Shown: one piece after another, positions 11,128-20,747 of the stretch | How the letters are laid out: every line of letters starts with the position of its first letter | How positions within the stretch are numbered: position 1 is the first letter of the stretch | NCBI GenBank assembly: GCA_019056435.1 | Contig: CP077641.1 | Coordinates: forward strand, 3,472,001-3,536,000 | DNA: 64,000 nt | Direction of reading: 5' to 3' | Source of the DNA: Stutzerimonas stutzeri | Lineage (GTDB): Bacteria; Pseudomonadota; Gammaproteobacteria; Pseudomonadales; Pseudomonadaceae | Program-made: the position numbers and the translations under genes | Notes under the pieces: model-generated | The model's input: only the letters and a program-made list of their open reading frames with translations | Told to the model about the DNA's origin: nothing | The model's database searches: none

Positions 11128-13011
11128 ATGACCAAGACGGAAGAACCCTACGGCTTCTGGCCGAGTGACTGGACGGCCGAGGATGCCGCTTCCGCGAGCT
11201 GCGATTTCGCCGAATTGCTTGCGGGCCACGGCGGGGTCTTCTGGATCCAGTACGACCCAGCCGACGCCCGCAACACGCTCTGGTACTGGCGCGACAATCA
11301 ACTCCGATGCCTGACCAAGTCCGGTTATTCGCTGCGCAGCCGTGTATACGAGTACGGCGGTGGCGCCGTCTGCCTGACCGATGAGGGAGCCGCGTTCGTC
11401 AACGAAGCGGACCAGCAGGTCTATCTGCAGCCGCTGGAGGCGGGTGCTCAGCCGTCCGCTCTTGGCCCCGGGGGAGACCGTCGCTATGGCGATCTGCGGT
11501 TTGATGCGAAGCGGCAGGCGGTTCTCGCGATCGAGGAATCACACGAGGAAGCGGCTGTAACCCACCGATTGGTAAGCCTTTCGTTAAGGAATGGAGCGCG
11601 CTCCGTACTGGTCGAAGGGGCCGATTTCTATGCCGCACCGACGCTGGATTCCGCCGGCGAACGCCTGGCCTGGATCGCTTGGCAGCGGCCCGATCAACCC
11701 TGGACGGCCACCGAGCTCTGGTGTGCACCCTACAGCGCCGACGGCCGCCTCGGGCGCGCTGAATGTATCGCTGGCGCGAACGGAGGCGAGTCCCTGCAGC
11801 AACCACGCTTCGCGCCGGACGGCACGCTGCATTGTTTGAGCGACCGCGACGGCTGGTGGCAGCCTTGGCTGCTTCAGGATGGCGCCTGGGTGCCGGAACG
11901 CCGTTGCGCCCGCGCAGCGTTCGATCACGCGCCCGCGCCCTGGCAGCTCGGCACTACCAGCTATCTGCCGTTGGGCAACGGCGATCTGCTGCTGACGCGA
12001 ATCATCGATGGCTACAGCCTGTTGTTCGAGTTGAAGGCAGGCGCGCAGGCGCGACCATTGGCAACGGCGTTCAGCCGCTGTCGGCAGCTCGCCGCGGATG
12101 CGCACCGCTATTACTGCATCGCCGGCTCGCCAGGCCTGACGCCGGCCGTGCTGGCCATCGACCGGCATGACGCCCGGGTGGAGGTGCTCGCCGGCGGCGA
12201 ACGCCCATTGCCGACCGCTCACCTGTCGCACCCGCAGCCGTTCAGCTTCTCTTCCGGATCGGGCGAGGCCGCCCACGCCTTCTTCTATCCACCGACGCAT
12301 GCGACTGTGCAGGGGCCACCGGACGCGCGACCGCCTCTGGTGGTCTTCATGCATGGCGGGCCGACTTCGGCCAGCTACCCGGTCTTCGATGCGCGCATTC
12401 AGTATTGGACGCAACGCGGCTTCGCCGTCGCGGACGTCAACTACCGGGGCAGCAGCGGTTTCGGCCGGGCCTATCGGCAGCGGTTGCATGAGGCCTGGGG
12501 CGTGGTGGATGTCGAGGATGCCTGCGCTGCGGTGCGCTGCCTGGCGCTGCGCGGCGAGATCGACCCGGCACGTACCTTCATTCGTGGCTCCAGCGCGGGC
12601 GGCTATAGTGCGTTGTGTGCACTCGCCGCAGACGCCGGCTTCGCGGGCGGGGCGAGCCTTTACGGTGTTAGCGACCCGCTGGCGCTGCGCCGGGTCACCC
12701 ACAAGTTCGAAGCGGATTACCTCGACTGGTTGATCGGAGACCCCATCCTCGACGCCCGGCGTTACCGCGAGCGGACACCCTTGAAGAACGCAGCGCAGAT
12801 CAAGGTGCCGGTGATCTTTTTCCAGGGCGGCCTGGATGCGGTCGTCTTGCCGGAGCAGACCGAGGCGATGGTCGAGGCGCTACGTGCCCGCGGCATTCCT
12901 GTCGAGCACCATCTTTATGCCCAGGAGCGTCACGGCTTTCGGCAGGCGGCCAATCTGGCCGATGCGCTCACACGCGAATGCGAGTTCTACCAGCGAGTAC
13001 TGCGTCGATGA
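11128..13011 (+). CDS. pqqH: S9 family prolyl-oligopeptidase-like peptidase of the pqq operon
   Basis: 627-residue alpha/beta-hydrolase peptidase with an N-terminal beta-propeller and a C-terminal catalytic domain. The nucleophile serine is in RGSSAGGYSA, the acid in FFQGGLDAVV and the histidine in ERHGFRQA; the oxyanion region is HGGPTSASYP. It begins 25 bases after pqqE, so it is probably cotranscribed. In P. aeruginosa the gene at this position (PA1990) is called pqqH; other pseudomonads use pqqM for a similar S9 peptidase, so the symbol is by position. A role in trimming the processed PqqA peptide is plausible but not shown by sequence. Confidence 0.82.
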   Translation: MTKTEEPYGFWPSDWTAEDAASASCDFAELLAGHGGVFWIQYDPADARNTLWYWRDNQLRCLTKSGYSLRSRVYEYGGGAVCLTDEGAAFVNEADQQVYLQPLEAGAQPSALGPGGDRRYGDLRFDAKRQAVLAIEESHEEAAVTHRLVSLSLRNGARSVLVEGADFYAAPTLDSAGERLAWIAWQRPDQPWTATELWCAPYSADGRLGRAECIAGANGGESLQQPRFAPDGTLHCLSDRDGWWQPWLLQDGAWVPERRCARAAFDHAPAPWQLGTTSYLPLGNGDLLLTRIIDGYSLLFELKAGAQARPLATAFSRCRQLAADAHRYYCIAGSPGLTPAVLAIDRHDARVEVLAGGERPLPTAHLSHPQPFSFSSGSGEAAHAFFYPPTHATVQGPPDARPPLVVFMHGGPTSASYPVFDARIQYWTQRGFAVADVNYRGSSGFGRAYRQRLHEAWGVVDVEDACAAVRCLALRGEIDPARTFIRGSSAGGYSALCALAADAGFAGGASLYGVSDPLALRRVTHKFEADYLDWLIGDPILDARRYRERTPLKNAAQIKVPVIFFQGGLDAVVLPEQTEAMVEALRARGIPVEHHLYAQERHGFRQAANLADALTRECEFYQRVLRR

Positions 13012-13123
13012 GGCCTGTTGCGCAGCCGTTGCCTCAGGTCGTATGCGCCTATTTGCCGATTGCTTTGGCAGCCGAAAGCAGTAGGCTTGCCGGACGTCCA
13101 GAATAATAAAGATAGGCTGTTGT

Positions 13124-14287
13124 ATGAGCCCTAACCTGAGCCTGCAGCGTAAATTCGTCTCGCCTGAAATCGTCTTCGGCGCCGGCTGTCGACACAGCGC
13201 TGGCAACTACGCGAAGAACTTCGGTGCCCGCAAGGTACTGCTGGTCTCGGACCCTGGCGTGGTGAAGGCCGGTTGGGCCGCGGACGTCCAGGCCAGCCTG
13301 ACCCGGCAGGAGATCGGCTTTCATCTGTTCACTCAGGTCTCGGCCAACCCGCGCTCCGAGGAAGTCATGCTCGGTGCCGAGGTCTATCGCAACGAAGGCT
13401 GCAACGTGATCGTCGCCGTTGGCGGCGGCAGCCCGATGGACTGCGCCAAGGGTATCGGCATCGCCGTCGCGCACGGCCGCGATATCGTCGAGTTTGAAGG
13501 CGTCGACACCCTGCGGGTGCCGAGCCCGCCGCTGATCCTGATCCCGACCACGGCAGGGACCTCAGCCGACGTGTCGCAGTTCGTGATCATTTCCAACCAG
13601 ACCGAACGCATGAAGTTTTCCATCGTCAGCAAGGGCGCGGTGCCTGACGTCTCGCTGATCGACCCGGAAACCACGCTGAGCATGGACCCCTTTCTGTCCG
13701 CCTGTACCGGTATCGATGCGCTCGTACATGCCATCGAGGCCTTCGTATCCACCGGCCACGGGCCCCTCACCGATCCGCACGCGCTCGAGGCGATGCGGCT
13801 GATCAATGGGCATCTGGTGGAGATGATCGCCCATCCTGCGGACATCGAGCTGCGCGAGAAGATCATGCTCGGCAGCATGCAGGCCGGGCTGGCCTTCTCC
13901 AATGCCATCCTTGGCGCCGTGCACGCCATGTCGCACAGCCTCGGCGGTTACCTGGACCTGCCGCACGGCCTATGCAATGCGGTGCTGGTCGAACATGTGG
14001 TGGCCTTCAACTACGACGCCGCGCCGGACCGCTTCAAGAAAGTCGCCGAGACCCTCGGCATCGACAGCCGCGGCCTGAACCACCGGCAGATTCGCGAACG
14101 GCTCGTGCAGCATTTGATCAGTCTCAAGCAGGCCATCGGCTTCCATGAAACGCTCCGCCTGCATGGCGTCAATCTGTCGGACATTCCGTTCCTCTCACAG
14201 CACGCGATGCAGGACCCTTGCATCCTGACCAACCCGCGCTCATCCACCCAGCGCGATGTCGAAGTGGTGTATGCCGAAGCACTCTGA
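13124..14287 (+). CDS. ercA: Iron-containing alcohol dehydrogenase ErcA
   Basis: Group III (Fe-dependent) alcohol dehydrogenase of 387 residues with the NAD-binding GGGSPMDCAKGI and the metal-binding block GIDALVHAIEAFVS ... AMSHSLGGYLDLPHGLCNAVL. In P. aeruginosa the homologue ErcA (PA1991) sits between pqqH and ercS. It acts in the regulatory cascade for ethanol oxidation and is not the main oxidising enzyme. Order and spacing here are the same: the ercS start lies inside the ercA 3' end. The start ATG 13124 has only a weak ribosome site. Confidence 0.85.
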   Translation: MSPNLSLQRKFVSPEIVFGAGCRHSAGNYAKNFGARKVLLVSDPGVVKAGWAADVQASLTRQEIGFHLFTQVSANPRSEEVMLGAEVYRNEGCNVIVAVGGGSPMDCAKGIGIAVAHGRDIVEFEGVDTLRVPSPPLILIPTTAGTSADVSQFVIISNQTERMKFSIVSKGAVPDVSLIDPETTLSMDPFLSACTGIDALVHAIEAFVSTGHGPLTDPHALEAMRLINGHLVEMIAHPADIELREKIMLGSMQAGLAFSNAILGAVHAMSHSLGGYLDLPHGLCNAVLVEHVVAFNYDAAPDRFKKVAETLGIDSRGLNHRQIRERLVQHLISLKQAIGFHETLRLHGVNLSDIPFLSQHAMQDPCILTNPRSSTQRDVEVVYAEAL

Positions 14288-15955
14288 GCAGGATGACGCG
14301 CTGGCCGGCTTGCTCGGTCTCGGCACACATTCGGCGCGCAAGAGCCACTACCCGGAATTGGTCGCACGGCTCGAAGAGCTGGAAGCCGAGCGCAACCGCT
14401 ACAAATGGTTGTTCGAACATGCGGTGCACGGCATTTTCCAGGCCAGCCTGCAGGAAGGCATCCGTGCCGCCAATCCGGCCCTGGCGCGCATGCTCGGCTA
14501 CAAGGACCCTGCCGAGGCGCTCTGGGCGCTGACCGACCTGTCGCATCACCTGTTCCTCGGCGGCGATGCGGAGCTCAAGCAGATCCGCAAGACGCTCGGT
14601 GCACAGCAAGGCCTGTTCGGCTACGAAACGCGGCTGCGACGAAAAGACGGTAGCGCCATCGACGTGATGATGAACCTGCTGCTCAAACCGGACGAAGAAG
14701 GGCTCGTCGAGGGTTTTGTAGCCGACATCACCGAACGCAAGCTGGCGCAGGTGCGGCTGCTGCAGCTCAACGAACAGCTCGAGCAGCGCGTTGCCGAGCG
14801 GACGCTGGAGTTGCGCAAGGCACGGGATGCCGCCGAGGCGGCATCCCGCAGCAAGGACAAATATCTCGCCGCTGCCAGCCATGACCTGCTGCAACCACTG
14901 AACGCCGCCCGGCTGCTGATTTCCACGCTACGCGAGCGCCCGCTGCCAGGCGCCGAGCACAACCTGGTGGAGCGTGCGCACCTCGCGCTGGAGGGCGCGG
15001 AAGACCTGCTCACCGACCTGTTGGACATTTCAAGCTGGACCAGCAGGCCATCAAGCCGGACATCGAGGTGTACCGCGTCGATGAGGTGCTGCTGCCGCTG
15101 GTTTCCGAGTTTCAATCCGTCGCCGAAGCCAAGGGGCTTGGCTTGGCGCACTACATCCCGGCGTATGCCCTGCGCAGTGACTTCCGGCTGCTGACGCGCA
15201 TCCTGCGCAACTTGCTGAGCAATGCCTGCCGGTACACGGATGAGGGCCGCGTGTTGCTCGGCGCGCGGCGGCGGGGCGACAAGCTGCGGCTCGAGGTGTG
15301 GGACACGGGACGCGGTATTGCGGCCGACCAGCTGCAATCGATCTTCCTGGAATTCAACCAGCTGGGCGTGCAACGGGCAGCCGAGCGGGCGGGGGTCGGG
15401 CTCGGCCTGGCGATCGTCGATCGTATCGCCAGCATGCTCGACTACCGCATCGAGGTCCGTTCGCAGCCCGGTCGCGGCTCGGTATTCAGTATCGAGGTTC
15501 CGCTGGCGCCTTTGCCGGAGCAGGTCGCCGTCGATGCCCAGCCCAAGGCCACGCTACTGGGCGACCCCTTGCCGGGGCGCCGCTTGCTGGTGATCGATAA
15601 CGAGCTGAACATCCTCGACAGCATGGCCGCACTGCTCGGGCAGTGGGGCTGTGCGGTACTCACCGCCGTAGATGAAGCGGCTGCTGTCGAGGCGCTGGAT
15701 GGTACCGCGCCGGACCTGATCCTCGCCGACTATCACCTCGATCAGGGCGCGACCGGCTGGGACGTTGCGCAATCGCTGCGCATGCGTTTCGGCCAGGCGA
15801 TTCCGGTAGTGATGATCACCGCAGATCGTAGCGATGAGTGCCGCAAGGCGCTGCAGGGCTTTGGTGTCCCGGTGCTGAACAAGCCGGTCAAGGCGGGCAA
15901 GCTGCGCTCGGTCCTGAGCCATCTGCTGAGCGACGCCGCGGAGCTGGCGTCCTAG
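14271..15955 (+). CDS. ercS: Hybrid sensor histidine kinase ErcS
   Basis: Cytoplasmic hybrid kinase with no membrane segment. Order: N-terminal coiled coil (ARLEELEAERNRYKWLFEH); PAS domain (about residues 45-155); second coil (LNEQLEQRVAERTLELRKA); HisKA with H-box ASHDLLQPL; HATPase_c with RILRNLLSNACRYT, DTGRGI and GVGLGLAIV; C-terminal receiver (LLVIDNELNILDS, acceptor Asp in ILADYHLDQ, Lys in VLNKPVKAG). One base is missing near 15031; restoring it converts DISSWTS to DISKLDQQAIKPDIEVYR and joins the halves. ATG 14271 is preferred because GAAGTGG precedes it; ATG 14256 is also in frame. It overlaps ercA, and in P. aeruginosa its homologue regulates exaA expression. Confidence 0.85.
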
Positions 15956-17163
15956 TTCGCTTCGGTATGCCGCGGCAGTCCATGAGAGATCAGCGCTGCC
16001 AATGTGATGAATGCGGTCGAAACCCACAGGCAGGCCGCCAGACCATGAGCCTGGTAGACCCAGCCCGACAGCAAGGTGCCGAGCAGACGACCCATGGCGT
16101 TCGACATGTAGTAGAAGCCGACGTCGAGGGACACGCCGTCCTGCTTGGCGTAGGACACGATCAGATAGCTGTGCAGGGACGAATTGATGGCGAACAGGGC
16201 GCCAAACAGCAACAGCCCGCCGATCAGAATGGGCTGTGGAGGCAGGTCAGTGGCCAGCCCCAGCGCGATGGCAGCAGGCAACCAGGCCAGCAGCAACGCC
16301 CATACAAGCGCAGCACGCCCATCAGGCGCTTGGCCTCGTCGCTTGCCGGTGATCGCCGGGGCGAGCGACTGGACGATGCCATAGCCGATCACCCACGCCG
16401 CGAGAAAGCCGCCGACCTGCCAGAAATCCCAGCCGAACACGGCAGCGAGATAGACCGGCAGCGCGACCACGAACCAGACGTCACGCGCGCCAAAGAGGAA
16501 CAGGCGCGCCGCGGACAGCACGTTGATCGCGCGACTCTTGGACAAGAGGTCGCGAAATTTCGGTTTGGCCTTTGCCTTGCCCAGGTCGGTTTCGAGCAGG
16601 ATCAGGCTGCTGACCCAGACCACCGCGAGCAGGCCGGCCAGGGTGAGCAGGGTGCCGCGGAAACCGAGCCAGGCGAGCAGGGCACCGCCGAGAAAGAAGC
16701 CCACACCCTTCAGGGCGTTCTTCGAGCCGGTGAGCATCGCCACCCAGCGGTAAAGCTGGCCCTGCTGGTTGTCAGGTACGAGCGTCTTGATGCTGCTCTT
16801 GGCGCTCATCTTGTTGAGGTCCTTGGCGATGCCGGACAGCGCCTGCGCCGCCATCACCCAGGGAATGGTCAGCCACACGGCGGGCACCGTCAGCATCAGC
16901 AGGGCGATCACCTGCAAGCCCAGGCCGATATTCATGGTTCGGTTGAGCCCGATCCGCGCGCCCAGATAGCCGCCGACCAGGTTGGTGACCACGCCGAATA
17001 TTTCGTAGAAGAGAAAGAGCGCGGCGATCTCCAGCGGCTGATAGCCCAATGCGTGGAAATGCAGCACAACCAGCATTCGCAAGGCACCGTCGGTCAGCGT
17101 GAAGAGCCAGTAGTTGCCGGTGACGATCAGGTACTGGCGAACGGCGGGAGAGATCGTGGTCAT
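15952..17163 (-). CDS. arsJ: Organoarsenical efflux permease ArsJ
   Basis: 403-residue MFS permease with about 11-12 transmembrane segments. Known ArsJ exports 1-arseno-3-phosphoglycerate made from arsenate by a neighbouring GAPDH. Recognised by the N-terminus ([23 protein letters not shown]), the loop [38 protein letters not shown] and [18 protein letters not shown]. The gapdh gene directly upstream is the family's functional partner and gives strong support. Its stop is convergent with and slightly overlaps the ercS end. The frame is intact. Confidence 0.9.
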   Translation of the reverse strand: MTTISPAVRQYLIVTGNYWLFTLTDGALRMLVVLHFHALGYQPLEIAALFLFYEIFGVVTNLVGGYLGARIGLNRTMNIGLGLQVIALLMLTVPAVWLTIPWVMAAQALSGIAKDLNKMSAKSSIKTLVPDNQQGQLYRWVAMLTGSKNALKGVGFFLGGALLAWLGFRGTLLTLAGLLAVVWVSSLILLETDLGKAKAKPKFRDLLSKSRAINVLSAARLFLFGARDVWFVVALPVYLAAVFGWDFWQVGGFLAAWVIGYGIVQSLAPAITGKRRGQAPDGRAALVWALLLAWLPAAIALGLATDLPPQPILIGGLLLFGALFAINSSLHSYLIVSYAKQDGVSLDVGFYYMSNAMGRLLGTLLSGWVYQAHGLAACLWVSTAFITLAALISHGLPRHTEAN

Positions 17164-18221
17164 GGTGTACTCGAGAGGATCCGGGGCCGAGCGTGAGGTC
17201 GGCCCCCTCCAGGCCGGTCAGGCCAGGCCAACCTGCGCGCCAGCTCCGCGGTGCGGTTGGCGTAGCCCCATTCATTGTCGTACCAGGCATACAGCTTCAG
17301 TTGCGTGCCGTTGACGACCATGGTCGACAGCGCATCGATGATCGAAGAGCGTGGGTCGGTTCGATAGTCGATGGAGACCAGCGGGCGTTCTTCGTAGCCA
17401 AGGATGCCGCGCAGCGGACCCTGTTCGGCGGCGCTGCGCAGCAACCCGTTGACTTCCTCGACGGTCGTGGCGCGCTCGAGCTCGAATACGCAGTCGGTCA
17501 GCGACGCATTCGCCAGCGGGACACGCACGGCATGTCCGTTGAGCTTGCCCCGCAGCGCCGGGAAGATCTCGGCAATGGCAGTCGCCGAGCCCGTGGTGGT
17601 GGGAATAAGGCTCATGCCCGAGGCGCGGGCGCGGCGCAGGTCTTTGTGGGGTTGGTCGAGGATGCTCTGGGTATTGGTCAGGTCATGGATGGTGGTGATC
17701 GAACCATGGCGGATGCCGAGGTTCTCGTGGATTACCTTGACCACCGGGGCGAGGCAATTCGTGGTGCAGGATGCGGCTGTGACGATGCGGTGCTGGGCGG
17801 GGTCGAAGCGCTGGTCGTTGACACCCATGACGATGTTCAGCGCGCCCGGTTCCTTCACCGGTGCGCTGACCACTACGCGTTTGACACCCTGGTCCAGGTA
17901 CGCCTGCAGCACGGCGACTGTCTTCATCTTGCCGCTGGCCTCGATGACCAGATCGCAGCCCGACCAGTCAGTGTCCATGATCGCCTTGTTCGCCGTGACC
18001 GTTATCCTTCGTCCGGCAATGACCAGCTGATCGCCGTCATGACCCGCCTCGTGCTGCCAGCGACCGTGTACCGAGTCGAAGTTGAGCAAGTGTGCGTGGG
18101 TCGCGGCATCGCCTGCGGGATCGTTGATCTGCACGAACTCGATTTCCGGCCAATCCCACGCGGCGCGAAGGACCAGGCGCCCGATGCGGCCGAAACCGTT
18201 GATACCGACTTTCAATGCCAT
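17160..18221 (-). CDS. Arsenate-route glyceraldehyde-3-phosphate dehydrogenase
   Basis: NAD-dependent GAPDH that, with arsenate in place of phosphate, forms 1-arseno-3-phosphoglycerate, the ArsJ substrate. Rossmann motif [10 protein letters not shown], catalytic cysteine in [11 protein letters not shown], phosphate-site TGSATA and [12 protein letters not shown] are intact. ATG 18221 is preferred (AAGGAG, 8-base spacing). As written the frame ends at 17160, overlapping arsJ, with an atypical tail WPDRPGGG...SSTP. Adding one G at 17228-17229 changes RRLAWPDR to RRLGLA followed by TGA at 17220-17218, the normal end of a 334-residue GAPDH. The long tail is therefore probably an artefact. The operon position argues against a glycolytic housekeeping role. 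Confidence 0.88.
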   Translation of the reverse strand: MALKVGINGFGRIGRLVLRAAWDWPEIEFVQINDPAGDAATHAHLLNFDSVHGRWQHEAGHDGDQLVIAGRRITVTANKAIMDTDWSGCDLVIEASGKMKTVAVLQAYLDQGVKRVVVSAPVKEPGALNIVMGVNDQRFDPAQHRIVTAASCTTNCLAPVVKVIHENLGIRHGSITTIHDLTNTQSILDQPHKDLRRARASGMSLIPTTTGSATAIAEIFPALRGKLNGHAVRVPLANASLTDCVFELERATTVEEVNGLLRSAAEQGPLRGILGYEERPLVSIDYRTDPRSSIIDALSTMVVNGTQLKLYAWYDNEWGYANRTAELARRLAWPDRPGGGRPHARPRILSSTP

Positions 18222-18251
18222 GAGCAGCACTCCTTGAAGAATGTGAAAAGG

Positions 18252-18578
18252 TCAGCCGTGACGTGGGGCGAACATGATGATGGCCATGCCCGCCAGGGCG
18301 ACGGTCGAGCCGAGCAGGTCCCAGCCGGTGGGCCTGATCTTGTCCACCAACCAGAGCCAGAGCATTGCAGCGCCGATGTAGACGCCACCGTAAGCGGCGT
18401 AGACCCGTCCCGCCGCAGTGGGGTGCAGCGACAGCAGCCAGGCGAATAGCGCCAGCGAAGCAGCGGCCGGCAGCAACAGCCAGGCGCTCTTGCCCTGCCG
18501 CAGCCAGAGATAGGGCAGGTAGCAGCCGACGATCTCCGCCAGGGCGGTGAGGACGAACAGGGCGAAGGTCTTGATCAC
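18252..18578 (-). CDS. ynfA: YnfA family (UPF0060) small membrane protein
   Basis: 108 residues with four hydrophobic segments, beginning [25 protein letters not shown] at GTG 18578. The paired motifs [16 protein letters not shown] and [17 protein letters not shown] identify UPF0060/YnfA, small transporters related to the SMR drug exporters. It lies between arsH and the ars GAPDH with short gaps (22-30 bases), so it is probably cotranscribed. A role in arsenic handling is an inference from position alone. Confidence 0.85.
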   Translation of the reverse strand: MIKTFALFVLTALAEIVGCYLPYLWLRQGKSAWLLLPAAASLALFAWLLSLHPTAAGRVYAAYGGVYIGAAMLWLWLVDKIRPTGWDLLGSTVALAGMAIIMFAPRHG

Positions 18579-18600
18579 GTTGGATTCCGTGTCGGTCGGG

Positions 18601-19329
18601 TCATATCGAACGCTGGTTGACGCGCTGCGAGAGCGCCTCGGCGGATTCCTTGCGCTCGGAATAGCGATCCACCAGATATTGCTCCCGGCCTCGCAGCAGC
18701 AGGGTGAACTTCATCAGCTCCTCCATGACATCGACCAGCCGATCATAGAAGGCTGACGGCTTCATGCGGCCGTCAGCGTCGAACTCCAGAAAGGCCTTCG
18801 GGACCGAGGACTGATTCGGGATGGTGACCATCCGCATCCAGCGCCCGAGTACCCGCAGCTGGTTGACGACATTGAAGGATTGCGAGCCGCCGCAAACCTG
18901 CATCACTGCAAGCGTCTTGCCCTGAGTTGGACGGACGGCACCCATGGCGAGCGGAACCCAGTCGATCTGTGCCTTGAACACCGCACTCATCGAGCCGTGG
19001 CGCTCCGGGGAACACCAGACCTGGCCTTCGGACCACTGCATCAGCTCACGGAGTTCCTGAACCTTCGGATGCGTGTCGGGCGCATCGTCTGGCAAGGGCA
19101 GGCCGGACGGGTCGAAAACGCGGGTTTCGGCACCGAGCCGCTGCAGCAGGCGAGCGCCTTCCAATACCAGCAGCCGGCTGTAGGATTGCGGCCGATTCGA
19201 GCCGTAGAGCAACAGGATGCGAGGCTTGTGCGCCAGGCTCGTCTGTCCCAGACGCGCGAAGTCGGGCATGGCCAGCAAGGCCTCGTCCAGGTTCGGCAAT
19301 TCGTGGCGCGGCTCTTGCGTGTCGTTCAC
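18601..19329 (-). CDS. arsH: NADPH-dependent FMN reductase ArsH
   Basis: 242-residue flavodoxin-like protein. The FMN phosphate loop is [16 protein letters not shown], and the ArsH signature is [20 protein letters not shown]. ArsH proteins oxidise trivalent organoarsenicals to less toxic pentavalent forms using NADPH and FMN, and they are restricted to arsenic operons. The start is GTG 19329, 8 bases after AGGAG. It follows arsR by 32 bases. Confidence 0.92.
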   Translation of the reverse strand: MNDTQEPRHELPNLDEALLAMPDFARLGQTSLAHKPRILLLYGSNRPQSYSRLLVLEGARLLQRLGAETRVFDPSGLPLPDDAPDTHPKVQELRELMQWSEGQVWCSPERHGSMSAVFKAQIDWVPLAMGAVRPTQGKTLAVMQVCGGSQSFNVVNQLRVLGRWMRMVTIPNQSSVPKAFLEFDADGRMKPSAFYDRLVDVMEELMKFTLLLRGREQYLVDRYSERKESAEALSQRVNQRSI

Positions 19330-19360
19330 GTATCACTCCTCTCGTATGGCTAGGGCCGTA

Positions 19361-19714
19361 TCAGCTGCAGGTGCTCGTATCGGAGCGGTCGCGCATCGCT
19401 TGCAAGCGCTCGTTGTCACATGCCAGCCAGCGGCTGTTGGCCTGGGCGACCTCGGTCAGCAGGGCCCGGATCCAGGCCGGCAGTTCAGGATGGAGGCGGT
19501 AGTAGACCCACTGCCCTTGGCGACGGTCCTCGAGCAGGGCGCAGCTGCGTAGCTGGGCCAGATGACGGGATACCTTCGGCTGGTTCTGATCGAGCGCGAC
19601 GGTCAGCTCGCATACGCACAGCTCACCTCGTGATGCGATCAGCAGGGTGATCCGTGCGCGGGTCTCGTCGGCCAGGCACTTGAAAACCTCGGCGGGTGTG
19701 AGTTCGGGTGTCAT
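19361..19714 (-). CDS. arsR: Arsenic-responsive repressor ArsR
   Basis: Winged-helix ArsR/SmtB-family repressor. The arsenite-binding pair is in GELCVCELTVALDQ, directly ahead of the recognition helix QPKVSRHLAQLRSC; a wing (RRQGQWVYYRL) follows. The frame is open up to ATG 19765, but the arsR promoter lies inside that stretch (-10 at 19749-19754). ATG 19714 (MTPELTPAEVFKCLADETR) is therefore the likely start, giving 117 residues. A final TSTCS adds another cysteine. It heads the operon arsR-arsH-ynfA-gapdh-arsJ, which it should repress until trivalent arsenic binds. Confidence 0.9.
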   Translation of the reverse strand: MTPELTPAEVFKCLADETRARITLLIASRGELCVCELTVALDQNQPKVSRHLAQLRSCALLEDRRQGQWVYYRLHPELPAWIRALLTEVAQANSRWLACDNERLQAMRDRSDTSTCS

Positions 19715-19748
19715 GAGGCGCTGCAGTGCGTAGATATATGGGTGGCCG

Positions 19749-19777
19749 AATATATGGTTTGCCATATGTGATGTAAA
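19749..19777 (-). promoter_or_regulatory. ars operon promoter with overlapping dyad operator
   Basis: On the minus strand, -35 TTTACA (19777-19772), a 17-base spacer and -10 TATATT (19754-19749). The spacer and -10 carry repeated CATATGG / CCATATAT half-sites, an imperfect dyad typical of ArsR operators, so bound repressor would cover the promoter. Confidence 0.75.
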
Positions 19778-19813
19778 GCGTGGCGAGCGTACGCTGCTTC
19801 GCCCGTCGCGCCG

Positions 19814-20539
19814 TCAGCCCTGCACACTGAGCAACAGGGCGGCGTAACCGATCGAACCCAGCAAAAAAGGTCCGAGCCGGCTGTTGCGCTCTTCCGGCAG
19901 CTCCTCTTTCAACACGTTGAGGATGATCGACCCACCCAGGAAGGCTGCAAGGGCCGATACCGCCAGCTCGGAAACCTCCGTGACGCTCCCTATGGCCCAA
20001 CCGGCTACAGGCATCAGCGCCAGTAGCCAGCGCCCGCGACGGCTGAACAGGTCCTTATGAGCGTCCTGTAAGGCGAAGTCGTTGACCAGGAAGTGCAGCC
20101 CCATTGCAACGCAGTACAGCGCCAGGTCGGTCGTGTCTTCGCTTTCCCCATGCACCAGCAGATATCCGATCAGCCCGTTGTAGGCGCCGAACGCTCCGAT
20201 ATGCAGCCAGAACATGGCCGGGTGGGAAGGGTGGTGCGCCGGCTTGTTCTGGCGGTGCTGTTTTATCATTCGCTCGAGTCCGTAGAACACCACCAGGCCG
20301 AGCAGGGCCAGCAGGTAGGCGTGGTGCTCGAGATAGCTGAGCAAGGCGATGTCGATGCCATCCATCACCTGCTGACCGCGGGCGAGGTCGGGCAGCAGGT
20401 GCACGAAAACATAGGCCACCGCGACACCCCCAGCGGCCGATAGCCAGCGGCTGCGCGGCAGACGATCCAGGCTACGCAGCCCGCCGGCGCACAGGTGTAC
20501 GGCGGCAAGCAGCGTGGCGGCAATGAAACTCTCGAGCAC
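19814..20539 (-). CDS. Conserved multi-spanning membrane protein, function unknown
   Basis: About 241 residues from GTG 20539 (VLESFIAATLLAAVHLCAG); the frame is open further upstream to 20674, but that part is arginine-rich and unlike a membrane protein start. Seven or eight hydrophobic segments are visible, with HLLPDLARGQ, a His-rich loop (KPAHHPSHPAM), GLHFLVNDFALQDAHKDLF and a C-terminal GGSIILNVLKEELPEERNSR. The pattern vaguely recalls ZIP-type metal transporters, but no metal-site motif is convincing. It shares a strand with the ars operon but lies upstream of its promoter, so it is a separate unit. Confidence 0.65.
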   Translation of the reverse strand: MLESFIAATLLAAVHLCAGGLRSLDRLPRSRWLSAAGGVAVAYVFVHLLPDLARGQQVMDGIDIALLSYLEHHAYLLALLGLVVFYGLERMIKQHRQNKPAHHPSHPAMFWLHIGAFGAYNGLIGYLLVHGESEDTTDLALYCVAMGLHFLVNDFALQDAHKDLFSRRGRWLLALMPVAGWAIGSVTEVSELAVSALAAFLGGSIILNVLKEELPEERNSRLGPFLLGSIGYAALLLSVQG

Positions 20540-20747
20540 GTGGGCGTCTCTCTGGCTGCGGCGGTTCCTAGCTCTGACGCGTAGCGGCCGGGTAGCGTTC
20601 AGCTGGATGGCGGTGCCGATCGACAGGTGTAATATCATCTGGCCATGTGACGTGCGGTCTGGGTAAGCCGGCAAGGATTTGGTAGAGTTCGCCGCTTATG
20701 AAGCGAGCAGCCAGCCAGCTTTGAAATCGTACTGAAGAGGTGTCTGC

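Noticed and set aside
15838..17196. 452-codon plus-strand frame opposite arsJ
   Set aside because: Glutamine/histidine/arginine-rich shadow of arsJ; no family features and no start signal.
17160..18221. Housekeeping glycolytic gapA
   Set aside because: It is inside the arsR-arsH operon directly before arsJ, the known partner of the arsenate-using GAPDH.
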